Source: Myxococcota bacterium
GTDB taxonomy: Bacteria; Myxococcota_A; Polyangia; Polyangiales; Polyangiaceae
Direction of reading: 5' to 3'
Assembly (NCBI GenBank): GCA_963169915.1
Contig: CAUJEM010000122.1
Span: 1 to 50,354, forward strand
DNA length: 50,354 nucleotides
Position 1 is the stretch's first letter; every line of letters begins with the position of its first letter. Shown here in pieces: positions 1 through 11,308 of the stretch. The notes beneath the pieces were generated by a model. The model was not told where the DNA came from. It saw only the letters and a program-made list of their open reading frames with translations, and searched no databases. The position numbers and the translations under genes were made by a program.

Positions 1-101
1 GCCCGGGGGGCTTCGCGGGCGCCCTCGGCCCGGGGGGCGGGGGCGGGGCCCCCCCCCCCCCCCCCCCCCGGGGTGGAGGGGGAGGGTGGCAGCGCTGAGG
101 C
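1..101. other. Low-complexity G/C edge sequence
   Basis: The first hundred bases are almost entirely G and C, with an uninterrupted run of about 20 C near 50-69. No gene is visible. It lies just downstream of the glutamate dehydrogenase stop codon on the minus strand. No hairpin followed by a T-tract can be made out, so I do not call a terminator. The homopolymer may be real, or it may be an assembly or contig-edge artefact. Confidence 0.6.
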
Positions 102-2343
<2,242 letters not shown>

Positions 2344-2347
<4 letters not shown>

Positions 2348-3177
2348 GTGGGCTCCAGGGGCAGCCGGCTCGCGAGCGCGAGGCCCTGAAAGCGGAACTT
2401 GCGCTCACGCCGGTAGCTGCCGGTGAGGTTGAGGCACAGCTCGTCGAAGCTCTGCAGCCGCACTTGGCGGAAGCCGGCGTCGTAGAGCAGCGGGAGCACG
2501 TCGTTGACCCCGTAGCGGAACGGCTCGCCCAGCCGCGCGACCTGCTGGCGCACCGCCAGATCCGCCGCGTCGTGGAGGGCGCCCTCGACGAGCTTCTTCT
2601 GCACGTAGTCGAAGACGAGGCGCGCGGCGGGTGCCGTACCGGTTGCGACGCGCCGGAGGGTGCGCTGGACGGCCGGCTCCGAGAGGTAGTAGCTGACCCC
2701 CTCCCAGATGAAGAGCGCCGCGGCGCGCCGGTCGAAGCCGCGCTCAGCGAGCTGCGTCAAGAAGTCCTGGCGCTCGAAATCACAAGGCACGAAGGCGGCA
2801 GCGTCGAGAGGATAGTCGCCGAGCCGCTGGAGGCGCCGCAGCTTCTCCGCTTGGGTCTCGGCGGAGTCCACCTCGAAGTAGCGAACGCCAGGGCGCGCCA
2901 GCCGCGCGGCGCGTGTGTCGAACCCTGCGCCCAAGACGACCACCTGAGCATGCCCCGCCTCGACGCTCCTCATGACCTGCTGGTCGATGGCCGCGGTCCG
3001 CAGCGCGACCCACAGCGTGAGGTGAGGATGGATGCGCTCGTACTCCTCCGCGAGAGCACGCCCCTCCGCGCCGGCGAGCGCCGCCGCCCAAGGATCGTGG
3101 CACAGCCCGTCGCCGAGCGCCGTAGCCCGCGCTCGTTCGGCGGCGACGAGGAGGGCGGTGTGACTGTAGTGGGACAT
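2344..3177 (-). CDS. Class I SAM-dependent methyltransferase, leucine carboxyl / O-methyltransferase-like
   Basis: A 277-residue protein of the LCM/PPM-type methyltransferase family. The SAM-binding motif is VVVLGAGFDTRAARL (about residues 79-93), followed by an acidic strand end in YFEVDSAET and by AALFIWEGVSYYL, typical of this family, whose members methylate carboxyl or hydroxyl groups of proteins or natural products. I start at the ATG at 3177, giving MSHYSHTALLVAAERA; the open frame upstream shows no family similarity. It overlaps the downstream hydrolase gene by 4 nt and follows the membrane-protein gene by 22 nt, so these minus-strand genes are probably one transcript. The substrate is unknown. 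Confidence 0.85.
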
Positions 3178-3199
3178 CGAGGAGCGGAGCGTGGGGCGC

Positions 3200-3904
3200 T
3201 CAAGGCTGCGCCGCGGCGTCCGCGCTGGCTCGGCGGCGGTCGAGCCACGCGCTCGCGGCGAGCAGCAGCCCAGAGAGCAGGGCGGCCTTGAGCAAGAGGG
3301 ACAGATCCCGAGAGCGCGCGCGCTCGGCCTCCTCCGTGAGCTCACGCACACGCTCGGCGCGGAGCTCCGCCAAGCGCTGCGCCACGAGCGTGGGCTCCGG
3401 CTTGGCGGGCTGGTCGAGGTCGGCCATCAAGTCCTGGAACGTCCCGGCCTCAGCGGGTGGCGCCGCGTCGGGCGCGAGCTCCTGGACGTCGAGCGTGGGG
3501 AGGCTGACGCTGAGGCGCGCCAGCTCCTGAAGCTCGGCCTCATCGACCTCCGGGACGCGGGGTGAGCCGACGCGGAGCGCGACCACCCCGGCGAAGAGCC
3601 CCGTCAAGAGCCCAGCGAAGAGCAGGGTCAGCCCCAAGAGCCCAGCGGCGCTGAGCTTGCGACGCGTCGGTGCGCGCCGGATCGGGAGCAGCTTGCGGCG
3701 CGCGAGGAGCAGCGCCCCAACGACGGGTGTCATGACCAGGCCCACGCCCCAGAGGGGAGGGTGGAGCCCTAGCCGTTGCAAGAGCCAGGCGACGCCGAAG
3801 GCTGGCCCCACGATGAGCAGCACGTCGAGGTGATCGAGCGAGACGTTGTTCCAGTCGCGCGGAGCGCCGACCGTGGGGGGGCGCTCCGGTGGGCGGTCGG
3901 CCAT
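3200..3904 (-). CDS. Hypothetical multi-pass membrane protein with coiled coil
   Basis: A 234-residue protein I do not recognise. It has four hydrophobic segments: around residues 26-44 (LDVLLIVGPAFGVAWLLQRL), 49-68, a long one around 85-110, and a C-terminal one around 208-225. Between the third and fourth lies a soluble stretch of about 95 residues that is acidic and ends in a Glu/Arg-rich likely coiled coil (LAELRAERVRELTEEAERAR). The start is the ATG at 3904. It sits between the crotonase (43 nt upstream) and the methyltransferase (22 nt downstream), all on one strand. No function is suggested beyond an inner-membrane location. Confidence 0.7.
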   Translation of the reverse strand: MADRPPERPPTVGAPRDWNNVSLDHLDVLLIVGPAFGVAWLLQRLGLHPPLWGVGLVMTPVVGALLLARRKLLPIRRAPTRRKLSAAGLLGLTLLFAGLLTGLFAGVVALRVGSPRVPEVDEAELQELARLSVSLPTLDVQELAPDAAPPAEAGTFQDLMADLDQPAKPEPTLVAQRLAELRAERVRELTEEAERARSRDLSLLLKAALLSGLLLAASAWLDRRRASADAAAQP

Positions 3905-3947
3905 GGGCCGAGTGTAGCCGAGGGCCCGGCCGCCGTGCGCGCTGTTT

Positions 3948-4718
3948 CTAGCGCCCGCGGAAGGCCGGGCTGCGCCGCTGCATCCAAGCGAGCACCCCTT
4001 CGATGACGTCTTGAGAACCGAAGAGCTGGAGCTGCGCTCGCTTCTCGTACTCCAGCGCTTGCTCCAGCGTCCCGCTGGCGGCGCACCGGAGCCCCTGCTT
4101 GATGGCGGCCATGGCGAGCGGCGGGCCGGCCGCGAGGCGCTCCGCGAGCGCGCGCACCGTGGGCTCCAGCTCCTGCTCCGCGACGGCGCGCGTGGCCAGG
4201 CCGAGCTCCACCGCCCGGGCGGCCGGCAGGTCGTCGCCCAGGAGCGCCAGCTCGAGGGCGCGATGGAGCCCGATCGCGTGCGGCACGAACCAGGTGCTCC
4301 CGCCGTCCGGCATGAGCCCAATCTTGACGAATTTCTGGTTGAGGTACGCGCCCTCCGCCATCACCAAGAAGTCACAGGCGAGCGCCAGGCTGGCGCCGTA
4401 GCCGACGGCGCCGCCGCGGATGGCTGCGATGCAGGGCTGGGGGGCGGAGCTGAGCGCGCGGATGAGGGCGTTGCCCGCGTCCATGCCCGCTTCCATCCCG
4501 CCGGTGACGTTGGTGGTCTTGAGATCGGCGCCAGCGCAGAAGCCTTGTCCAGCGCCGGTGAGCACCACCACCCGAACGCTCTCGTCCTCGGGGAGCGCCT
4601 GGAGCGCCCGGGTCAGCTCCTCCACCAGGGCTTGATCGAGCGCGTTCCTCGCCGCGGGACGGTTCAGGGTCAGCGTCAAGATCCCGTGCTCACGGGTGGA
4701 CAGCAGGGCATCGGACAT
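3948..4718 (-). CDS. Enoyl-CoA hydratase/isomerase family protein (PaaG-like)
   Basis: A 256-residue crotonase-fold protein acting on acyl-CoA thioesters, cytoplasmic. Family landmarks are LNRPAARNAL, GFCAGADLK (oxyanion hole) and GGAVGYGASLALACDF. The first classical hydratase Glu (in GGGCE of liver enoyl-CoA hydratase) aligns with a non-acidic residue here. The second region reads FVKIGLMPDGGSTW, carrying the Asp characteristic of the PaaG isomerase type. That suggests double-bond isomerisation or a related reaction rather than plain hydration; this is my inference from alignment by eye. The start is the ATG at 4718. It diverges from mazG across 66 bp and leads the minus-strand gene string. 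Confidence 0.85.
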   Translation of the reverse strand: MSDALLSTREHGILTLTLNRPAARNALDQALVEELTRALQALPEDESVRVVVLTGAGQGFCAGADLKTTNVTGGMEAGMDAGNALIRALSSAPQPCIAAIRGGAVGYGASLALACDFLVMAEGAYLNQKFVKIGLMPDGGSTWFVPHAIGLHRALELALLGDDLPAARAVELGLATRAVAEQELEPTVRALAERLAAGPPLAMAAIKQGLRCAASGTLEQALEYEKRAQLQLFGSQDVIEGVLAWMQRRSPAFRGR

Positions 4719-4784
4719 GGCGCGGAGGCTACCACGAGCGTCCTGGCTGCCGCTGCTGGCGCGACGTGATAAGGCAGCGCCCTC

Positions 4785-5639
4785 ATGGCGCGCTCGTTCC
4801 CTATCCCCCAGCCCCTGAGCCTGGGCGCCCAGCACGGGCAGACCTTCCCGCGGCTCGTCGAGCTGATGCAGCGCCTCTTGGCTCCGGACGGCTGTCCTTG
4901 GGACCGGGAGCAGACCCCGGAGAGCCTCCGAAAGTACGTGCTGGAGGAGGCCTGCGAGGTCATCGACGCCATCGACTCCGGCGAGCCGGCGGCGGTGTGC
5001 GAGGAGCTGGGAGATCTCTGCTTGCAGGTGGTCTTCTTGGCGGAGCTGGCCCGCCAGCGCGGTGAGTTCGGGCCGGACGACGTCTGCCGGGCCATCGTGG
5101 AGAAGCTCGTGCGACGTCACCCGCACGTCTTCGCGGAGGAGCGCGCCGAGACCTCCGAGGCCGTGCTGGCGCGCTGGGAGACGATCAAGGCCGAGGAGCG
5201 TGGCGCCGAGCGCCCGCGAGGGCTGCTGGACGGCATCCCACGCGCGCTGCCGGCGCTGCTCCGCGCGCAGACCACGAGCGAGAAGGTGGCCAAGGTAGGC
5301 TTCGATTGGCGAGATCCGTCCGGCTCCCGCGCCAAGGTCACCGAGGAGCTGGCGGAGCTCGACGAGGCCATCGCCGGCGGCGACCCCGCGCGCATCGAGA
5401 GCGAGCTGGGAGATCTGCTGTTCGCGCTCACCAACCTCGCCCGACACCACGGCGTGAGCGCGGAGGTGGCGCTGCGCGCGACCAGCGATCGCTTTCGAGC
5501 GCGCTTCTCTCACGTGGAGGCGCGCGTCAGGGAGCGACACGGTGACTGGCCGCGTGACGCCCGAGGCAAGCCCACGCAGGGGCTCACGCTCGAGGAGCTG
5601 GACGGCTACTGGGACGAAGCCAAGGCGCGGGAGTCATGA
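4785..5639 (+). CDS. mazG: Nucleoside triphosphate pyrophosphohydrolase MazG
   Basis: A 284-residue, two-domain MazG that hydrolyses (d)NTPs to NMP and pyrophosphate, a house-cleaning role in the cytoplasm. Domain 1 carries the Mg-binding helices EEACE (about residues 54-58) and EELGD (73-77), preceded by LAPDGCPWDREQT, typical of MazG. Domain 2 repeats the fold, with VTEELAELDEAI and ESELGDLLFAL. The length matches the E. coli enzyme (263) with a short N-terminal extension. The stop overlaps the rlmN start (ATGA), so the two are translationally coupled. Confidence 0.95.
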   Translation: MARSFPIPQPLSLGAQHGQTFPRLVELMQRLLAPDGCPWDREQTPESLRKYVLEEACEVIDAIDSGEPAAVCEELGDLCLQVVFLAELARQRGEFGPDDVCRAIVEKLVRRHPHVFAEERAETSEAVLARWETIKAEERGAERPRGLLDGIPRALPALLRAQTTSEKVAKVGFDWRDPSGSRAKVTEELAELDEAIAGGDPARIESELGDLLFALTNLARHHGVSAEVALRATSDRFRARFSHVEARVRERHGDWPRDARGKPTQGLTLEELDGYWDEAKARES

Positions 5640-6811
5640 GCGGGCCTGCTGCGCCCCACCCGCTCTCGCGGTCGCTCGAGGACTGGCAGGCCGTGCTCGA
5701 CGGCTGGGGCGAGCGCCCGTTCCGTGCGCGCCAGATCTGCCGGTGGATCTACGGCCGCGGCGTGCTGGAGCCGGGCGGCATGACGGACTTGCCCCAGGCG
5801 CTCCGGGAGCGCTTGGCGGCGGACGGGCTAGGCCCACCCGGGCGGGTGGCGCACGTCCACCGCTCTCGGGATGGGACGCGGAAGCTGCTCATCGAGCTGG
5901 CGGACGGGGCGCGCGTGGAGTGTGTGCTCATCCCCATGACGCGGGAGGTGGAGGCGCTGGACGCGGACGCCGGCGCCCTCGACGAGGACGACGAGGAGGA
6001 GCCCTCGAGCGGGGACGCGCGGCAGCGGGTGACGCTGTGCCTCTCCACGCAGTACGGCTGCGCCATGGGGTGCGTCTTCTGCGCCAGCGGCCGGGCGGGG
6101 CTGCAGCGCGGCCTGACGGCGGCCGAGGTGCTGACGCAGATCTTACTGGCTCGCGATCACCTCGAGCCAGGAGAGGTCCTGCGTAACTTGGTGTTCATGG
6201 GGATGGGGGAGCCCCTGCACCACTACGAAGAGACCAAGCGAGCGCTCCAGCTCATCATCCACCCGGACGGGCTCGGCATGAGCCCGCGGCGCGTCACCGT
6301 GAGCACGGTGGGGCTCGTCCCCGGCATCGAGAAGCTTGGGCGGGATTTCCACGGGAAGATCGGCCTCGCGGTCAGCCTCCACGCCCCGAACGACGAGCTC
6401 CGGAGCAAGATCGTCCCCATCAATGAGCGGTACCCCATCGCGCGCTTGATGGCGGCGCTGCGGAGCTACCCGCTCCCCCCGCGGCGACGCATCACCATCG
6501 AGTACACGCTCATCCAAGGTCAGAACGATGGGCTGGAGCACGCGCAGCAGCTCTGCCGGCTGCTCGCCGGGCTGCGCGCGAAGGTCAACCTCATCCCCAT
6601 GAACCCCGTGGCCGGCTCGGAGCTGAGGGGCTCGGCGCACGTGGAGCGCTTCCGCCGCGTGCTCGCCGAGGCCAGGGTGTCGTGTTCGGTGCGCCGGCGG
6701 CGCGGCGACGACGTGGACGCGGCCTGCGGGCAGCTCGCCCTGTCAGGGGAGCTGCTGCGCCCGCGGCGCGCGCTCGCGCCGGGTGATCCGCAAGCCCCAG
6801 CGAAGACTTGA
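5636..6811 (+). CDS. rlmN: Dual-specificity 23S rRNA/tRNA adenine-C2 methyltransferase RlmN
   Basis: Radical-SAM enzyme that methylates C2 of A2503 in 23S rRNA (and A37 of some tRNAs). The iron-sulfur CxxxCxxC motif is CAMGCVFC (Cys about 142, 146, 149). The downstream motif GMGEPL and the C-terminal RRGDDVDAACGQL, carrying the methyl-carrying Cys, are intact. It is 391 residues long. An extra acidic insertion at about residues 104-129 (rich in Asp and Glu) sits just before the radical-SAM barrel and is absent from the E. coli protein. The start ATG overlaps the mazG stop. Function is confident. Confidence 0.96.
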   Translation: MSGPAAPHPLSRSLEDWQAVLDGWGERPFRARQICRWIYGRGVLEPGGMTDLPQALRERLAADGLGPPGRVAHVHRSRDGTRKLLIELADGARVECVLIPMTREVEALDADAGALDEDDEEEPSSGDARQRVTLCLSTQYGCAMGCVFCASGRAGLQRGLTAAEVLTQILLARDHLEPGEVLRNLVFMGMGEPLHHYEETKRALQLIIHPDGLGMSPRRVTVSTVGLVPGIEKLGRDFHGKIGLAVSLHAPNDELRSKIVPINERYPIARLMAALRSYPLPPRRRITIEYTLIQGQNDGLEHAQQLCRLLAGLRAKVNLIPMNPVAGSELRGSAHVERFRRVLAEARVSCSVRRRRGDDVDAACGQLALSGELLRPRRALAPGDPQAPAKT

Positions 6812-6843
6812 CGCTGGGGCGGGGCGGCCGAAGATGCGGCGGC

Positions 6844-8235
6844 ATGTTCAAGAAGGTCCTGGTCGCCAACCGCGGAGAGATCGCTTGTCGGGTGCTGCGC
6901 ACCTGCGAGCGCTTGAACATCGCCACGGTGGCCGTGTTCTCGGACGCGGACGTCACGGCGCCGCACGTCGCCGCAGCGGACGAGGCCTATCGGATCGGCG
7001 CGGCGCCCGTGAAAGACAGCTACCTCGACGTGGCGGCCGTCGTGGCGGCCGTCGTGGAGAGCGGCGCCGACGCCGTGCACCCCGGCTACGGGCTGCTCAG
7101 TGAGCAGCGGCGCTTCGCGGAGGCCGTCGCGCAGGCGGGTGCCACGTTCATCGGGCCCCCGCTCGACGCGCTGGACGCCTTCGGTGACAAGCTCACGGCG
7201 CGCCAGGTGGCGCGCAGCGTCGGGGTGGCGCCCCCGCCGGGCAGCGAGGGCTCGGTCGATGTGGAGGACCTCGAGCGCTTGCGGGCCGAGGTGGAGCGTA
7301 TCGGGCTGCCGGTGCTCATCAAGGCCACCAGCGGTGGCGGTGGGATCGGGATGCAGATCGTGCGGGATCTCGCCGAGCTCGAGCGGGCGGCGAGGACCTG
7401 CGCGGATCGTGGCAAGGCCGCCTTCGGGGACGCGCGGGTGTACCTCGAGCGCTACCTCGACGCGCCGCGCCACATCGAGGTCCAGGTGATGTGCGGCGGG
7501 GACGGGCGCTCGGTGGCGCTCGTCGAGCGCGAGTGCTCCGTGCAGCGCCGCCACCAGAAGATCATCGAGGAGTCTCCCAGCCCGGCGAGCTTCTTCGGCG
7601 GCCCGGAGGGAGCGGCGCGCCGCGATGAGCTGCGGCGGCGTGCGCTGGAGGTCGTGTTGGCCAAGGGCTACCGCGGCGCAGGGACGGTCGAGTTCGTGGC
7701 GGACGCCGCTGGGGAGCTCTACTTTCTCGAGGTCAACGCCCGGCTCCAGGTGGAGCACCCCGTCACCGAGGCCGTCACCGGCTTGGACTTGGTGGAGCTG
7801 CAGCTCCGCGTCGCCGCCGGCGAGCCTCTCCCGGAGGCGGCGCTCCAGCCGGAGGTGCGCGGGCACGCCATCGAGGCGCGGATCTACGCGGAGGACCCGG
7901 CCAAGGGCTTCTTGCCGCAGCCGGGTAAGCTCGAGCGCTTGCGCTGGCCGCAGGCGCTGCCTGGCATCCGGATCGACACGGGCGTGGTCGAGGGCGGCGA
8001 GGTGACGCAGTTCTACGATCCGATGATCGCCAAGGTGATCGCCCACGGGCAGACCCGAGCGCAGGCGATCGAGCGGCTGGACGCAGCGCTGGCGGCCACC
8101 GAGCTGGTGCTCACCGGGCCCAAGGGCCCGCGCGCCACGAACGTGGAGTTTCTGCGCCAGGTCCTGAGGCATCCGGACTTCTGCGCCGGAACGTACGACA
8201 CCGGGCTGGTGGAGCGGATGATGCGCCGCCCCTGA
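6844..8235 (+). CDS. accC: Biotin carboxylase (acetyl/acyl-CoA carboxylase subunit)
   Basis: A 463-residue ATP-grasp enzyme that carboxylates the biotin of a carrier protein using ATP and bicarbonate. It begins FKKVLVANRGEIACRV, contains HIEVQV, ECSVQRRHQK and EVNARLQVEHPVTE, and ends with the C-terminal subdomain (FYDPMIAKVIAHG, then TNVEFLRQVLRHPDF). There is no biotinyl (BCCP) domain after it, so the carrier must be encoded elsewhere. The Gly-rich ATP loop reads GGGGIGMQ rather than the usual GGGGRGMR or GGGGKGMR, a variant I associate with urea-carboxylase-like members. I use the ATG at 6844; the frame extends to 6808 without similarity. It lies 32 nt after rlmN. It could serve acetyl-CoA or another acyl-CoA carboxylase. 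Confidence 0.88.
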   Translation: MFKKVLVANRGEIACRVLRTCERLNIATVAVFSDADVTAPHVAAADEAYRIGAAPVKDSYLDVAAVVAAVVESGADAVHPGYGLLSEQRRFAEAVAQAGATFIGPPLDALDAFGDKLTARQVARSVGVAPPPGSEGSVDVEDLERLRAEVERIGLPVLIKATSGGGGIGMQIVRDLAELERAARTCADRGKAAFGDARVYLERYLDAPRHIEVQVMCGGDGRSVALVERECSVQRRHQKIIEESPSPASFFGGPEGAARRDELRRRALEVVLAKGYRGAGTVEFVADAAGELYFLEVNARLQVEHPVTEAVTGLDLVELQLRVAAGEPLPEAALQPEVRGHAIEARIYAEDPAKGFLPQPGKLERLRWPQALPGIRIDTGVVEGGEVTQFYDPMIAKVIAHGQTRAQAIERLDAALAATELVLTGPKGPRATNVEFLRQVLRHPDFCAGTYDTGLVERMMRRP

Positions 8236-8267
8236 GGCGTGGCCGGTGCGGGCAGCACGGCTGGGCT

Positions 8268-9995
8268 ATGCTGGAGCGCATGGCACCTGAAGGTTTGCGA
8301 GAGCAGCTCAGTCAGTGGATAGCGGACGATCCAGACCCGGAGACGCGGGCGGAGCTGTCGGAGATCTTGGCTGAGGGGGTGGACGCGCGGCTCGGCGCCT
8401 GCGCCGCCCCGCCGCTGGGCTTTGGGACGGCGGGGCTGCGGGCCCTGGTGGGCGCGGGGCCTGCGCGCTTCAACGAAGCGACGGTGCGGCGGCTGGCCCA
8501 CGGGCTCGGGAGCTGGCTGCTCGCGAGGGTGCCGGACGCGCGCACGCTCCCGGTCGTCGTCGGGCACGACGCTCGGCGGCACTCGGCGCGCTTCGCCCGC
8601 ACCGTGGAGGGGGCCTTGCGGGCGCGAGGGCTGCCCGTGAGGGTGGTCTCCACCCCGGCGCCGACGCCCCTGCTCGTGTACGCCGGCAAGCAGCTAGGCG
8701 CCAGCTGCACGGTCGTGCTCACGGCCAGCCACAACCCCGCGGCGTACCATGGGTGCAAGCTCTACGGCCCGGACGGCGTCCAGCTCGGCGCCCCGGCGGA
8801 CGCGGAGCTGGCGGCCTTCGTGGAGGGTGCCCCACCGGCGAGGGAGATCGAGATCGCGCCGCTGGGCGTCGCCGCGGAGGCGCTGTCGCTCGAGGCGCTG
8901 TTCCCGCGCTACCTCCACGAGCTCGCGGCTTGGCGTCCCGAGACCGAGCGCGCCACGGAGCTCGAGATCGTGTACACGCCGGTGCATGGCGTCGCGGAGC
9001 CTTGGACGCCGCGGGCGCTGGCCGCCGCGGGCTATGCGCAGGTCGAGCGCGTGGCAGCGCAGAGCGAGCTGGATCCAGAATTCGGAGGGCTGGCGTCACC
9101 CAATCCGGAGCTCCCAGAGGTGCTGACCGCGGCGCTGGAGCTCGCGCAGGCGCGCGGCGCCGAGCTGCTGCTCGCCAATGACCCCGACGGGGATCGGCTA
9201 GCGGTGGCCGCACCGAGCGCGACGGGGCGCTGGCTGCGGCTCAGCGGTGATGACGTCGGGCTGCTCTTGGCAGACCACTTGCTGGCCGTGGGGCCGTGGC
9301 ACGCGCGGCGCCTGGTCGTCTCGAGCGTCGTGTCTTCGCCGCTCCTGGGCGAGCTCGCCGCAGCCCACGGCGCGCGCTGGGAGCGCACGCTCACGGGCTT
9401 CAAATGGATCTGGCGCGCTGGCTGGACCCTCGAGCGGGAGCAGGGGCAGCGCTTCGTGCTCGGCTATGAAGAGGCTCTGGGCTACTCCGTGGGGGGCACG
9501 GTGCGCGACAAGGACGGCATCTCGGCGGCCGTGCTCGTGGCGGACATCGCGGCGGCGGCCAAGCAGCGTGGAGAGTCCTTGCTCGATGTGCTGGCGTCGC
9601 TGTACCGCCGCCACGGGCTCTGGGTCAGCGCGCAGCGGAGCGTCACCCTGGAGCGGCCCGAGCGGCTCCCGTCGACGCTCGAGCGGCTGGTGGCCTCGCC
9701 GCCCGTGCGGCTGGGCTCGCACGGGGTCACGCGGCTCGTCGACTATCGGCAGGGTGCGGAGCTGCGCCCGGCGTGGCTCGGCGTGCAGGCCTTGCTGGAG
9801 CTCTGGCTCGAGGGCGGGGGTCGGGTGCTCCTCCGCCCGAGCGGCACCGAGCCCACGCTGAAGAGCTACGTGCACCTGCCGGTGTCGGTGCCGAGCGAGG
9901 GCTCCCTCTGGACCGCGCGCGAGGTGGGGCAGGCGGCGGCGGCGGCGCTGGCGGAAGAGGCGCTCTCCCTGGTGGCGGACGCGGTGGGGCGCTGA
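8268..9995 (+). CDS. Phosphoglucomutase/phosphomannomutase family protein
   Basis: A 575-residue alpha-D-phosphohexomutase that interconverts hexose-1-phosphate and hexose-6-phosphate. Active-site elements are all present: the phosphoserine loop TASHNP (Ser about 154), the Mg-binding DPDGDR (about 305-310), the sugar-binding GYEEALGY, and the phosphate-binding RPSGTEPTLK near the C-terminus. The length and the early GFGTAGLR match the PgcA-type (about 570-residue) subfamily rather than the shorter ManB/AlgC group. Two ATGs are possible, at 8268 and 8280; the latter has GGAG closer to it. It follows accC by 32 nt and is convergent with the M16 peptidase genes. Confidence 0.92.
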   Translation: MLERMAPEGLREQLSQWIADDPDPETRAELSEILAEGVDARLGACAAPPLGFGTAGLRALVGAGPARFNEATVRRLAHGLGSWLLARVPDARTLPVVVGHDARRHSARFARTVEGALRARGLPVRVVSTPAPTPLLVYAGKQLGASCTVVLTASHNPAAYHGCKLYGPDGVQLGAPADAELAAFVEGAPPAREIEIAPLGVAAEALSLEALFPRYLHELAAWRPETERATELEIVYTPVHGVAEPWTPRALAAAGYAQVERVAAQSELDPEFGGLASPNPELPEVLTAALELAQARGAELLLANDPDGDRLAVAAPSATGRWLRLSGDDVGLLLADHLLAVGPWHARRLVVSSVVSSPLLGELAAAHGARWERTLTGFKWIWRAGWTLEREQGQRFVLGYEEALGYSVGGTVRDKDGISAAVLVADIAAAAKQRGESLLDVLASLYRRHGLWVSAQRSVTLERPERLPSTLERLVASPPVRLGSHGVTRLVDYRQGAELRPAWLGVQALLELWLEGGGRVLLRPSGTEPTLKSYVHLPVSVPSEGSLWTAREVGQAAAAALAEEALSLVADAVGR

Positions 9996-10006
9996 GCGGT
10001 GCGACC

Positions 10007-11308
10007 TCAGTCGCGCGTGTAGGGGATGACCTCGGCCTCGGCCAGGCGCGCGACGGCTCGGCGCAGCTCTGGACCGAGCCTGTCGTTCGTGCCCACCACG
10101 GTGACCAGCAGGTCCTCGGGCGTGATGCGCCGCGCGATGGCGGCGTTCACCTCGCTGAGCGTCACCGCTTCGATGCGCTCGGTGTAGGACTGGTAATAGC
10201 GCGGCGGTAGCTGATGGAGCTGCTGCTCGAGCTCCAGCCCCACGCGCTTGCTGGCGGTGTCCACGCTGAAGGCGTGCGACTCTACGAGGAAGCGCTGCGC
10301 GAGCTCCAGCTCTTGCTGGCTGATGCCTTCCGCGACCCAGCGCTCGAGCAGCTCGAGCTCCAGGGCGACGCAGGGGGCCGCGTCTTCCGCACGAGGGAAG
10401 GTCCACATGCTGAAGCTCTGGCGGTAGCGGTCGCTGGGGAGGCTGGAGTAGGCGCCGTACGACCAGCCGCGATCGGAGCGGATGGCGCGGGTCATGCGCG
10501 CCGTGAAGGTGCCCCCGAACACCGTGTTGCCGACCAGGAGCGGGAGGTGATCGGCGTCGTGCGGGTGGGTGCCGAGGCAGCCGATGAGGATCTGCGTCTG
10601 CGTGCGCTCGGGTTTGTCGACGACGACGAGCCGGCGTCCCGGCTGGGGTGGAGGCTCTTGCGGCAGACTCGAGCGAGCCTCCCCGCTCGGCGCCAGGCCG
10701 CTCACGGAGGCCGCGATCTCGGCCGCCTGCGCTGGCGTGAGCGCGCCGGCGAACGCGAAGTGGAGCTGCTCACGCGTGATGAGGCGAGCGTGCTGAGCGA
10801 GCAGCGCTGGGCGATCGATGGCGGCGAGCGTCGCGGGTGTCCCGCTGACGCTCCGCCCGGCGGGGTGCCCCTGGAAGAGCCGGCGTCGAAACCAGCGCTG
10901 CGCCAGCGTCCGGTCGTCGTCGCGGCTCTCTACCAGCTCCGCGAGCGTCTCACGCTTGGCGCGCTCGAGCTCGTCTTCGTCGAAGCCGGGGCGCGCGATG
11001 GCGTCCGCCAGCAGCTCGACCACGCCGGGGAGGTTGCGCGCGATGACGCTCCCGCTCAGGGAGAGGGTGCTCTGCGTGACGTCCACCGCCAGCGAGGCGC
11101 CCAGGCCGTCGACCGCCACGTCGAGCTGTTGGGCGGTGCGCCCGCCCGCCGTGCGGCGCAGGAGGATGGCCAGCAGGCGAGTGAGCCCGAGCTGTCCGTC
11201 GGGGTCTTCGGCGGCCCCCAGCGGGACGGAGACGCTGAAGGAGACCAGCGGCAGCGCCGAGCTGCTCTCCACGAAGACTCTCGGTGCGACCTGCTCGACC
11301 TGGCTCAC
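10007..11308 (-). CDS. M16 family peptidase-like protein, non-catalytic subunit
   Basis: A 433-residue insulinase/pitrilysin-fold protein. The HxxEH zinc motif expected near residue 45 is missing, while the C-terminal part keeps the family pattern FGGTFTARMTRAIRSDRGWSYG (split R/Y pair). This is the signature of the inactive partner in M16B heterodimers, where one chain holds zinc and the other supplies R/Y substrate-binding residues. The start is a GTG at 11308 overlapping the TGA of the catalytic partner (GTGA), which fits co-translation and 1:1 assembly. No signal peptide is apparent, so the pair is probably cytoplasmic. The substrate is unknown. Confidence 0.88.
   Translation of the reverse strand: MSQVEQVAPRVFVESSSALPLVSFSVSVPLGAAEDPDGQLGLTRLLAILLRRTAGGRTAQQLDVAVDGLGASLAVDVTQSTLSLSGSVIARNLPGVVELLADAIARPGFDEDELERAKRETLAELVESRDDDRTLAQRWFRRRLFQGHPAGRSVSGTPATLAAIDRPALLAQHARLITREQLHFAFAGALTPAQAAEIAASVSGLAPSGEARSSLPQEPPPQPGRRLVVVDKPERTQTQILIGCLGTHPHDADHLPLLVGNTVFGGTFTARMTRAIRSDRGWSYGAYSSLPSDRYRQSFSMWTFPRAEDAAPCVALELELLERWVAEGISQQELELAQRFLVESHAFSVDTASKRVGLELEQQLHQLPPRYYQSYTERIEAVTLSEVNAAIARRITPEDLLVTVVGTNDRLGPELRRAVARLAEAEVIPYTRD

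Noticed and set aside
6520..8172. 550-residue minus-strand open frame opposite rlmN and accC
   Set aside because: Shadow frame across two confident genes, with no recognisable domain.
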